A stretch of 64,000 nucleotides of DNA, taken from Thiomonas sp. X19 (lineage in GTDB: Bacteria; Pseudomonadota; Gammaproteobacteria; Burkholderiales; Burkholderiaceae_C). The position numbers and the translations under genes are program-made. This document shows positions 43,927 to 52,073 of the stretch, piece after piece. The stretch covers positions 2,197,622 through 2,261,621 of the forward strand of contig NZ_LT605203.1 of NCBI RefSeq assembly GCF_900089495.1, in the 5' to 3' direction. The notes below the pieces were generated by a model, which was not told where the DNA came from, searched no databases, and saw nothing but the letters and a program-made list of their open reading frames with translations. The first letter of the stretch is position 1, and each line of letters opens with the position of its first letter.

Positions 43927-44621
43927 GGCTGCTCTCCTGTGGTGGTTGGGTTCTGCCGTTTGGAGCCGGGTCACAGGCCGAGCTTCCAAGCCGGTGCCGC
44001 GCAGCGGCATGAGGGGTTGCGACGGGCGTGCCACGCGCAGCGCAGCGAGCATGGCGCGACCGTTGCTGTCCCCGAAAGGCGCGGGAAGTCGCCCCGGCTC
44101 CAAACGGCAGAACCCCGCACAGGGCTGGTGCGAACCACGGACCCGACAACCCGGCGCGGCCCTTGGGCCGTGCCGGCCCTCGCCCGCCTCAGGCGGGCGC
44201 TGTTCGCATGCATTGCTGTTTTTTGCCGTCGCTGTGCGGGCGCGTCTTTTCATGCTGATCGGTGAAATCGGCGCGAAGGCCAAATCCTTGCTGCGGGTTT
44301 TGCGAGGGGACAAATGAGAACTGTTCTTGTGACATGGCGCGTAAGCACGCATCACAAATTTCCACATCGTGAAATTTTCGTCATCAAAATTGGTGTCCCG
44401 CCTGTAAGCAAAATGAAAAAGCCAACTAACCATATGATTTGCCAGCAATAAAGCTGCTTACAAACCGGTAAGCAGAGCGTAAGCAGAAACATAGGTGTAA
44501 ACCCTTACAATATGTCTTTTTCCTATTTGTATTCATAGACATAGCGGCGCATCTCCCGATGGGCTGTTTTTTGGGCCTAATTTCAATCGCTTGCACCGTT
44601 TTGGTGCCCACGTATCCCCTC
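43927..44621. other. 700-bp regulatory/origin-like intergenic region
   Basis: No supported gene. It contains a perfect 23-bp inverted repeat (43948-43970 and 44093-44115) and a GCCCGCCTCAGGCGGGC palindrome near 44190. From 44320 on an AT-rich stretch follows with five GTAAGCA words. The layout suits a plasmid-type origin or control region. Confidence 0.5.
44341..44485. repeat. GTAAGCA iterons in AT-rich DNA
   Basis: GTAAGCA at 44341, 44404, 44468 and 44479, plus the inverse TGCTTAC at 44455-44461. They lie beside the DUF3987-type gene. Candidate oriV iterons. Confidence 0.55.
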
Positions 44622-45914
44622 TTATTTCGCGTATTTCAGAGCCAAATCCACAAGGGACTTCGCCTCGCTCGCTCCGCCAAGCTCACGGTGAAACCGCGTA
44701 AGCACGGCCCGCCCAAGCGCCGCGCCACCTTGACGCGCAAGGTCAGTTCCTGCCCCGATCTGCTCATCTACCCACTGGATGATTTTGAGAACCTTCGGCA
44801 CGAACCCAGGATCGGCCAGTGAAAGCACCTCGCGGGTGGCCTGCATGTGAAACTGCACCATCCGCCAGGCCCAAGACATGGCCTCGGTGCCAATTTCAAA
44901 GCCCTCCTTTTCCAGCAGGACGTGGTAGATCAAGGCATACCGGGCCGCAGACCAGGTGATGCGGCGAAAGTAGGCACGGTCCACTTTCTCCCCGACCAAC
45001 CGCGCCAGCTCGTGCCATTGCGTCTCATACAGTGCAGCGGCCTTGCGCCCGATCACGTAGGACGCACCGGTCTGCGCCAGTCGCTCCCGCAACGGTCCCG
45101 CAGCCGCAGCCACGTTCTCCATCATTTGCTCAATGGGATAGCGCGGTGTGGACAGGGGGCGATGGGCGCAGGTCATGAACAGGTGCCGCGCCATCAGTCC
45201 ATCCACCAGCATTTCCGCGTCGATCGCGCTTGACCAGGTGGCGTCGACCGTCACCCCGAGGATGGAGAGGATCGGCTTCTCCACCGCCACGACGCCATCC
45301 TTCATCGTCTCGTTCGCGATCCGGTCATGGTCATACGCGTGCAGCATGTAGTCACGCACCTGACCAAGCGGCCCACCATTGCCAATCTGTTTGAGGAGCT
45401 GGCCGTATTCGTCGCGCATCCAATAGGCCACCCCATCAGCGGCTTGCAGGGCAGACAGAAATGCCTTGCCGCTGCCGGGGTCGGTCAGCATCCTCAGCTT
45501 GACGCCCAGTGCGTCAGCCACGGTCCGCCGCACCAAGGTCTTTCCTGCTCCTGACGGGGCCAGCACAAGCAGCCAGAGCGCCGGATGGATCGGTGTCTTG
45601 TCATCGTGCCAGGAGACCGCGCAGCCGTTCTGCGAGAGCGCCGCGCCGATTACCGAGAGCGTGGCCGCCAGCCCGATCTCGGGCGGCATGTCCGTGCAGT
45701 CGCGTACCTGCCGGGTCACGACATCAAGAAATGTGCCGAGAGGAACCACAGCATCAAGAGGGGCAAGCCGCATCCCGGCTGCGGCAATGGCCGTCATGTA
45801 ACTCTGCCCCTCTGGCGTTGAAAGCATCAGGCTCATGAGCCTGTCCCGCGCCTGGGGTGCGCGCGCGGTGGCTCGCTTCGTCGCTGCCTTCTTGGGGGTC
45901 GCGGCCTTGCTCAT
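44622..45914 (-). CDS. DUF3987-type primase/helicase-like protein
   Basis: 430 residues from M-S-K-A-A-T-P-K-K at 45914; the longer open frame overlaps the upstream gene. A basic N-tail precedes V-L-A-P-S-G-A-G-K-T (intact Walker A near 130), W-M-R-D-E-Y-G-Q-L-L, I-L-S-I-L-G-V-T and L-M-A-R-H-L-F-M. Counterpart of the broken protein at 11795-13517. Such proteins accompany element replication; mechanism not established. Confidence 0.78.
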   Translation of the reverse strand: MSKAATPKKAATKRATARAPQARDRLMSLMLSTPEGQSYMTAIAAAGMRLAPLDAVVPLGTFLDVVTRQVRDCTDMPPEIGLAATLSVIGAALSQNGCAVSWHDDKTPIHPALWLLVLAPSGAGKTLVRRTVADALGVKLRMLTDPGSGKAFLSALQAADGVAYWMRDEYGQLLKQIGNGGPLGQVRDYMLHAYDHDRIANETMKDGVVAVEKPILSILGVTVDATWSSAIDAEMLVDGLMARHLFMTCAHRPLSTPRYPIEQMMENVAAAAGPLRERLAQTGASYVIGRKAAALYETQWHELARLVGEKVDRAYFRRITWSAARYALIYHVLLEKEGFEIGTEAMSWAWRMVQFHMQATREVLSLADPGFVPKVLKIIQWVDEQIGAGTDLARQGGAALGRAVLTRFHRELGGASEAKSLVDLALKYAK

Positions 45915-46228
45915 ACGTGTTCCCCCAGACGCGCCATGTTGTCGATGTACTGCCCAAGCTCGCTTCGCTTGTCGTCGATCTGCTGACGCACCCAAAACTG
46001 GATTTCCTGCTTGATCCAGACCACCTTGCCGCCTGTTTTCCCGACGGTGCCCGAGATTTTGATTCCACGCGGGAACTCACCCCTGCGCGTCAGTCTGTGG
46101 ATTGCCGTTCGCTTCAGACACACCAGTTGCTCGACCAACTGGCGCTCAATGAAGATCGGCTCCTCACCGGGAGGCATGACGAACTGCGGCTTCTCCGGTG
46201 CGTGCACTGCAAGGTTCTTTTTCATCAA
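45911..46228 (-). CDS. AlpA-like DNA-binding protein
   Basis: 105 residues. I-E-R-Q-L-V-E-Q-L-V-C-L-K-R-T-A-I-H-R-L-T-R-R-G-E-F-P then I-K-I-S and V-W-I-K-Q-E-I is an excisionase/AlpA-type winged helix. Overlaps the DUF3987-type gene by ATGA. Likely regulator of that gene or of excision. Confidence 0.75.
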   Translation of the reverse strand: MMKKNLAVHAPEKPQFVMPPGEEPIFIERQLVEQLVCLKRTAIHRLTRRGEFPRGIKISGTVGKTGGKVVWIKQEIQFWVRQQIDDKRSELGQYIDNMARLGEHV

Positions 46229-46389
46229 ATTTCTCCGAAAACAACAACGGTCATGCCGCCGCCAGGCGTGGTCCGGATAACCGGCCCATACCTGGATTGC
46301 GCAAGGTGTTGCAGAAGGGGTCTAAGGCGAGAAAGGGCGTGACGCAGCAAGCGGCAGGCGCAAGCCGCATGCATGGCTGCGCAGCCGGC

Positions 46390-46602
46390 CTACTCGCGCT
46401 GAGCGTCGGCGGTGGATGGCCTAGCAGGCAGACTGACGGGATCGACAGCTCGCATCAGATCCGCAACCCGCCAGCGGGTGAGACCGCCGATGCGCACCGG
46501 CTGCGGCAGCATGCCGGCGCCGACAGCGCGCCAGAACGTGGAGCGGCCCATCGACAGCATGTGCGCGCCTTCCACAGCAGTGACGAGAATCTTGTCAGCC
46601 AT
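46390..46602 (-). CDS. excisionase-type HTH protein
   Basis: 70 residues. L-V-T-A-V-E-G-A-H-M-L-S-M-G-R-S-T-F-W-R then P-Q-P-V-R-I-G-G-L-T-R-W-R is the AlpA/Xis HTH pattern (target-site helix, then the beta wing). Second such protein in the module. Confidence 0.75.
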   Translation of the reverse strand: MADKILVTAVEGAHMLSMGRSTFWRAVGAGMLPQPVRIGGLTRWRVADLMRAVDPVSLPARPSTADAQRE

Positions 46603-46698
46603 GGCATGCCTCCCAGCGCGACAGTCCCAACAGGGGAGTGGTCTGCTGCAGGGGAAGGTGCAGCGATCCTTGACCAGTCTTGAGCAGGAAAGAGGTTG

Positions 46699-47286
46699 TC
46701 ATGCGTGCACCTCGTCCCAGTCGCGAACATGGTTGCAGCCCACGGCCTCCGCTTCGCCGTTCACGGTGTTCGACAGATCTCCTGCCTGATAGCTCAGGGT
46801 GGCGAGCACACCGGACAGATCGCCGAGCAGGCTTTGAAGGGCCCCGCTGACCTGCTTGCGCGCAGCGATGACGGCCCGTCGTGCCAGGTTTGCCGTCGCG
46901 GACAAGCTTTCCGCTTCGCTCTGCACGATGGCGTCGATCTCGCTGATGGTGCGGGCCAGGGTGTCGGCGTCACGGCCTTTGGGCTGCGGCGCCTCCCGGG
47001 GAATTCCGCCCCGTTCGATGCGAGCGTCCTGTGCCGTGAGTTCGGCCAGTGCATCGTTGGCCGCATCCCCTTCCGTGTCGTACCCGCTCCCGCCGCCGAT
47101 CTCGTCCTGTAGCGAGTCCATCAAACGCCAGGCCCATTGCCCGGACGGCGCGCGGTACACGCTGGCGGTCAAGCCATCGCGCTTGATCTCGAAGTTATCG
47201 GAAAGGTTGGGGGATGGGATGTTGCTGCGGGCCGCCTGCTGGCTGGCCGAGGAAGACCCATTGCGGGCCTCGTGCGCTTGCGTCAT
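46699..47286 (-). CDS. hypothetical coiled-coil protein of the second mobilizable element
   Basis: 195 residues from ATG 47286 (GGAGC upstream). Residues 30-60 include V-Y-R-A-P-S-G-Q-W-A-W-R-L-M-D. The C-terminal half is a long helix with T-I-S-E-I-D-A-I-V-Q-S-E-A-E-S-L. No recognised family. Confidence 0.6.
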   Translation of the reverse strand: MTQAHEARNGSSSASQQAARSNIPSPNLSDNFEIKRDGLTASVYRAPSGQWAWRLMDSLQDEIGGGSGYDTEGDAANDALAELTAQDARIERGGIPREAPQPKGRDADTLARTISEIDAIVQSEAESLSATANLARRAVIAARKQVSGALQSLLGDLSGVLATLSYQAGDLSNTVNGEAEAVGCNHVRDWDEVHA

Positions 47287-47744
47287 GGTGAAGCTCCTTT
47301 GCTGACGGTATCGAACCGCCGCCCGCTTCCAAACGGGTGAGGCGGAACCTGGCGGGTTGGAAGACCGGGCAAAGGAACCGGCGAGCCTTGCGGCTCCCCG
47401 CCAGGCCCGCCCCAAGGGAGCTACCTGACGCGCAAAATAAAAGCCGCTAGGTGCTGTCTGGTCAGACAATCACGGCGCGGCCTCCTGTTTGCGCCTTTGC
47501 TACCGGGCTTCCAAACCCGTATCTCTTGCGAGACAGCGCAATTATCCGCGATTGTTCGGCGTTGTCAAAGTCGATGTCGAACGCCTGTAGGACGAGCGCC
47601 GAATTTGGTGTCAATCCTGCCCGCGCTTGTGAGCAGACTCACGATCATGGGCAGCCGCGAACCGGTAATCTCCCGCCAGCCAAGCCCTGTTTGGATAGCC
47701 ACCTCTATCAGCTGACTCGACCCGCGTCACGGCGTGAATTTCAA
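47287..47744. other. intergenic region between element genes and defence operon
   Basis: No gene seen. Two short hairpins share the loop CTTCCAAAC (47326-47334 in CCGCCCG...CGGG; 47508-47516 in CGGG...CCCG), related to the CTCCAAACGG arms at 43948 and 44093. A shared regulator site is possible. Confidence 0.4.
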
Positions 47745-48806
47745 CTATGCCTCATCAGGGGCCGCCAGCGTCCAGACCCGCTTGAGTGGGATCAGCGCCC
47801 GCAGGTCCGCGTCGAGCTTGTCGTATACGCGCAGCAGTTCGTCAACTAGGTCGTCGGCGTCCCAGAGCCGGACGTGGAAGAACTGCTGTGTCTCGTCGCG
47901 GTCGATGCTGCTCTTAAACCCTCCCCAGCACACCAGCAGGCCGTGGGTGGCGCTGACTTTCTTCATCACGCCGCCCAGTGCGTCGAGCACCGTGCGTTCG
48001 ATGGGGTTCTGCTGTGACTTGACCTGCACGCAGATTCGAGGCTCGGAGAACCCGAACGTGCCTGGCGCGGCCAGGATGTCGATGCCGCCATCCGGGCCCG
48101 GCGGGCTGATGTGGGTGCTGAAGCCCTGCGCGCGCAGGATGGCGCCGACCAGTTCGGCCATACCGTGGCCCTTAAACCGCGCCAGGACCAGCTTGGTGAT
48201 CTGGTCGCGGGCTGATCGCTCGACATCGAAGTGCTCTTCGATCACGGGAGGCTGATCGCTCGACGCCGGCTTGTTCTTCTGGCCTGGCGTCGGCGCCACG
48301 GCTCCCGGTGCCTGTGCCTTCCAGCCTGCCTTGGCCATGGCGCGGACGCGCGCCTCGGCATCGTTGCGCGCCATTCGGCACACGGTCATAAAGGCGCCGA
48401 ACGAGTACAGCAGGTCTTGGCTGAACGCCGACCGCGGCACGTCGGTGTTCAGCCACTTCACCTGGATGCTGTGGCGATAGGTCTGGTCGGCCTTGGCCTC
48501 GAAGGCGTAGCCCTTGGTGACCTCGCCGAACGCGATGGCGGGCTTGTGCTTGTGCGGCATCACCACCCAGTCGCCAGGCTGGATGTCGAAGACGAACGGC
48601 GCTATCTGGCTGGCCCAGTTGATCCGCGTCTTGGGCTTCTCGTCGGGGTACAGCTCGGTCAGCAGGGCCTTGATGCCTTCGTAGTCCTTCGCTTGGTGAA
48701 GATCACGGTCCTCCGTGCCCTCCCAGGTCAGGTAGCAGGCCGAGTCGGCGAAGAATCGTTGTTCGTGCTCGCCGTACTTGCCAGCTCGGATCAGCCATAG
48801 CGCCAT
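47745..48806 (-). CDS. Mrr-family restriction endonuclease
   Basis: 353 residues, last gene of the defence operon. The C-terminal Mrr_cat (PD-(D/E)XK) domain has L-V-G-A-I-L-R-A-Q-G-F, G-P-D-G-G-I-D-I-L-A and I-C-V-Q-V-K-S-Q. The N-terminal half (W-V-V-M-P-H-K ... I-A-F-G-E-V-T-K-G-Y) is an EVE/PUA-like or WYL-unrelated sensing domain seen in Mrr relatives. Mrr enzymes cut modified DNA. Begins 12 bp after the reverse transcriptase gene. Confidence 0.85.
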   Translation of the reverse strand: MALWLIRAGKYGEHEQRFFADSACYLTWEGTEDRDLHQAKDYEGIKALLTELYPDEKPKTRINWASQIAPFVFDIQPGDWVVMPHKHKPAIAFGEVTKGYAFEAKADQTYRHSIQVKWLNTDVPRSAFSQDLLYSFGAFMTVCRMARNDAEARVRAMAKAGWKAQAPGAVAPTPGQKNKPASSDQPPVIEEHFDVERSARDQITKLVLARFKGHGMAELVGAILRAQGFSTHISPPGPDGGIDILAAPGTFGFSEPRICVQVKSQQNPIERTVLDALGGVMKKVSATHGLLVCWGGFKSSIDRDETQQFFHVRLWDADDLVDELLRVYDKLDADLRALIPLKRVWTLAAPDEA

Positions 48807-48818
48807 CGAAATCCTCCT

Positions 48819-50879
48819 TCAATATCCTGCGGCCTTGATCTCGGCCAGTGCGGCGGTCATGAGCTTGCGACCGGTCTTCAGCCACTTAAACGGAATGCGC
48901 CCGGTTGGAGCTTTGGTCGCCTTCACGATCGGATGAGCAAGCTCGCCCTCACCGCGCTTCGTGTGAACGGCCAGAACATAGGCATATGTCTTCGGAAACT
49001 TGGCCATGAACGCTTTGTTGCCAATCACGCCGCCGAAGTTGCCCAAGTTGCGGGCCCCTATCATCCCATCACGCTTGAACAGGTCGTCGACCAAAAGATC
49101 GTTGAAGACATCGAGCATGCTGACCCAGGCGGTCGGGTTCGTCTTGAAGTAGCCCTTGCAGGCAACGATCTTCGACTCGGCGTGACGATAGTTCTTGCCG
49201 AAGAACTTCCGCCAGTTCACTGCGATATCAATACCTGTCATCTCGAGCAGCGCCTGCTGGATGCCGCATACCTTGGTGTCTGCCCGCCTGAGCTTGCCGT
49301 TCTCCCGCAGCACGATCTTGGCCAGCGCATGAATGTCGCGGATCGGCTTGCGAATCTCGCAGTCCAGCAGAGCAGCGAGCCAGGCCGCCGCCAGCGCCAC
49401 TTCAGCATCCATGCTTCGCATCGAAGCGTTCAAGAGTCGATCTCGTCGTGCTGCAGAGATCTCGAACCAAGGCGTTCCGAAGTGCAGCCGCGTCCGAAGC
49501 CAAGGTGTGCGCGAGTGGAGTAACGCGTAGTCGGTCTGGCTCTCGGTCAGGTGTGACAGTCGATGAAGCGCGCCCCATAGGGCAGCAGTCAGCTCCGGTG
49601 TGCTCGACTTCGGCTTCCACAGCGTCTTCAGGGACGTGCGTAGGCGCTTGGTGCGTGTAGCCGACAGTCGATCGTCCGCGGCCGTCACCAGACTGGCCCG
49701 GATCGCTGGGTAGAGGTCCTGCGTCTGGATGTGGCCGAGCAGGCGATCGCCATGCTTGTCGGGCAGCGCCCGAAACTTCTGCAGGTAGGCCGAAACCTGC
49801 GGGTAGTAGTGCGGCGCGTGTTCGAAGACGCGCCACAGTCGGTCGAGGACGCGAAGCGACGGATCAGCCTTGGCCAACAGAAACTTGAACCGCGTCGAGT
49901 CAGTGACCCGATAGTTGTCCTCTCGGGGAGCCAACTCCGCGAGCCGGCGCCGGATGCCGGGCTGGTCAGGTACCGGGCCGGTCAGCACGGTCTCCACGGG
50001 CGAGCTGACAGACTTCAACTCGTCCCGTATGTCTGTCACCCGGTGGATGTCGATCTTCCCCGACTGCGGGAACAAGCCCACGTCTTTGCTCAGCCGATCC
50101 AGCGAGACCAGTGCGTGTCGCAAGTGATCCTCGCTCTTCGCGAAGAGGCGGATGTCATCGACGTACCGGAAGTACTTGACATCAAAGCGGGTGCGGAAGT
50201 TGTCGTCGAAGTGCTTGAGCACCGCTTCGGAGATCAGGCCCGAGCTCAACGGTCCCTGCGGGATGCCGTGGTCGTGATAGATCTGCGTCGTCGTGGCCGT
50301 CCACTTGTTCAGGAGCCTGGTCAGCTCCATGCAGAAGTCATGTTCAAGGCCAATCTCCTTGAGCATGTGGCGCAGCACGTTGTGATCAATGCTGTCGTAA
50401 AACGCCGTGAGGTCGAAGCTCGCGGTCCAAACGTAGCCGCTGGCAAACACCGTCTCGGCGGCCTTGTTGAAGGCCTTGTAGCCGTCAGTCCACCGTCGAT
50501 AGAACCACAGGCTGGAGGCTCCCGCGTACTGGTGGCCGAACACCTGGCGGTTGTATTTGCTTCTGACGCGCGGGTGCAGCCGTTCGGCAACGACGTTGGC
50601 CATAGCCTGATAGACGATCTGGTCCTCAATGCCGAGCAATGTGTACGGACGCAGGATGCCCGAAGGCTTCGGCAGGAACAGCTTGCACGCGTCGGACGGC
50701 TCGAAGATGCTTCGATCAAGTCGATTCTTCAGGTGCTTGAGTAGGGCCCCGTCTGCAGTCGCGTAGGCCGAGTACAGCTCCCTGAAGTGCGACTTGTACG
50801 TCCGATCCGGATTCGAACGAATCCACTGCCATGCCCGCTGCAGGTTCTCCAATCGCGCCGCAGATTTCGGGAACGGCAT
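48819..50879 (-). CDS. reverse transcriptase inside a type I restriction operon
   Basis: 686 residues. RT palm motifs: K-P-S-G-I-L-R-P-Y-T (71-80), S-F-D-L-T-A-F-Y-D-S-I-D-H with catalytic D156, G-I-P-Q-G-P-L-S-S (205-213) and F-R-Y-V-D-D (237-242). There is no maturase/HNH domain and no retron RNA was recognised nearby, so it is not an obvious group II intron or retron RT. It resembles the unknown-group/Abi-type defence RTs. The C-terminal 350 residues are helical and unassigned. It starts 15 bp after hsdS and is followed 12 bp later by mrr. Confidence 0.88.
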   Translation of the reverse strand: MPFPKSAARLENLQRAWQWIRSNPDRTYKSHFRELYSAYATADGALLKHLKNRLDRSIFEPSDACKLFLPKPSGILRPYTLLGIEDQIVYQAMANVVAERLHPRVRSKYNRQVFGHQYAGASSLWFYRRWTDGYKAFNKAAETVFASGYVWTASFDLTAFYDSIDHNVLRHMLKEIGLEHDFCMELTRLLNKWTATTTQIYHDHGIPQGPLSSGLISEAVLKHFDDNFRTRFDVKYFRYVDDIRLFAKSEDHLRHALVSLDRLSKDVGLFPQSGKIDIHRVTDIRDELKSVSSPVETVLTGPVPDQPGIRRRLAELAPREDNYRVTDSTRFKFLLAKADPSLRVLDRLWRVFEHAPHYYPQVSAYLQKFRALPDKHGDRLLGHIQTQDLYPAIRASLVTAADDRLSATRTKRLRTSLKTLWKPKSSTPELTAALWGALHRLSHLTESQTDYALLHSRTPWLRTRLHFGTPWFEISAARRDRLLNASMRSMDAEVALAAAWLAALLDCEIRKPIRDIHALAKIVLRENGKLRRADTKVCGIQQALLEMTGIDIAVNWRKFFGKNYRHAESKIVACKGYFKTNPTAWVSMLDVFNDLLVDDLFKRDGMIGARNLGNFGGVIGNKAFMAKFPKTYAYVLAVHTKRGEGELAHPIVKATKAPTGRIPFKWLKTGRKLMTAALAEIKAAGY

Positions 50880-50894
50880 ACTACGTGTGCTTCC

Positions 50895-52073
50895 TCAACC
50901 GAAGGCCCGTGCAAGCTGCGCATCGAACGTCGACTTGGCTCGCACAGATGCCTCACGTTGCTGACTCACGATCGATCTGACCGCAAGAAGTCGCGCGCCA
51001 AACTGCTGCTGTAAATTCGGCGGCGGCACCGGAACAGGCATCGCCATCAGCGCATCGGTGTCCAGCTTCTTCGTCCCGTGCGCTGCCGTAGATACAGCGC
51101 CGAGTAGCTTGGCATGGTTGACCTTCAACACCCATTGAAGATACGGCGCACTGATGCAACTCGCCGGGCGCAGCGCCTTCATGTCCTGATTGATCGTGAG
51201 CGGCACCTGGGTTATCGCCACGGGAACGGTATGAACCAGAATCATGCCGCGTACAACGATCAGCACCGAGTCTGGAGGAACGAGCTTCAGACTGGTCTCG
51301 CTCAGGACTCTTCGGTTGACATGATCTTCAGCGTCGACGATTTCGTCGCGCTTCATGTCCTTGGGACTTACCCATGGCAAGTCGCCATCCCAGAACTCCG
51401 GCCGCGCCTTTGCCGGCGTGCCGCCGCTGACCGATTGCACTACATCGCCAAGCCGCTGTATCGGCCATTGCTTCGGGTTCGTCGCCGGGTCGCCGAACAT
51501 GTCGACGAAGATCGCCGGGATCAGTTCGGCGGCCTTCTGCTGGGCTTCACGGCGCAGGCGGACTATGCCTTCGGCGCGGGCGAGCAGGTCGACGATGCGA
51601 CGCTGCGCTTCAAGCGGTGGAACGGGAATCAACGTTTCCTCAATGAACGAGGTCGGCACGCGCTGCTGCCCCGCCGTCCCCGTAAAGTTGCGCTTGGCTT
51701 CTCGACGAAAGGGCTCGCGGCGCACGAAGTAGTAGATCCACTCGGGCAGCACAGACTCCCGCGCTCTGAGCACGTGGAACTCTGTCGAGCCAAAACCTCG
51801 GCCTCCGGCGAGGCCACTGGCGAGCGCAGCTTTGCCGTTCTCCATGCACGGCGTGATCTTTGCGAATAGCACGTCACTGTCGGAGAAGGCCGTGTAGCCC
51901 TTCTTCACTTCGGCGTAGCGTCGAAGCGTGGCCGACTCAATGATTCCCGAGACCTCGCTGACTGCGGCCATCGGAACGAAACTGACCTTGCTGTCATCTT
52001 TGAGACCGTGGTCACGCGGCAGGCGCGGATTGATCTCGCAGATGTCACCCAACCTGGCAATCTGCACCGTCAT
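50895..52073 (-). CDS. hsdS: type I restriction specificity subunit
   Basis: 392 residues with two target-recognition halves. TRD1 starts I-A-R-L-G-D-I-C-E-I-N and ends I-P-V-P-P-L-E-A-Q-R-R-I-V-D-L-L; TRD2 starts W-P-I-Q-R-L-G-D-V-V and ends M-P-V-P-V-P-P-P-N-L-Q-Q-Q. Each ends in the conserved spacer helix. Determines the DNA target. Overlaps hsdM by ATGA. Confidence 0.95.
   Translation of the reverse strand: MTVQIARLGDICEINPRLPRDHGLKDDSKVSFVPMAAVSEVSGIIESATLRRYAEVKKGYTAFSDSDVLFAKITPCMENGKAALASGLAGGRGFGSTEFHVLRARESVLPEWIYYFVRREPFRREAKRNFTGTAGQQRVPTSFIEETLIPVPPLEAQRRIVDLLARAEGIVRLRREAQQKAAELIPAIFVDMFGDPATNPKQWPIQRLGDVVQSVSGGTPAKARPEFWDGDLPWVSPKDMKRDEIVDAEDHVNRRVLSETSLKLVPPDSVLIVVRGMILVHTVPVAITQVPLTINQDMKALRPASCISAPYLQWVLKVNHAKLLGAVSTAAHGTKKLDTDALMAMPVPVPPPNLQQQFGARLLAVRSIVSQQREASVRAKSTFDAQLARAFG

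Noticed and set aside
43618..43960. Repeated GGTTGGGTT(T/C) words as a CRISPR or tRNA leader
   Set aside because: Only two copies at gene borders; better read as duplicated upstream sequence.
48819..50879. Group II intron maturase
   Set aside because: No X/thumb-HNH maturase end, no intron RNA domain V seen downstream, and hsdS and mrr on either side are complete.
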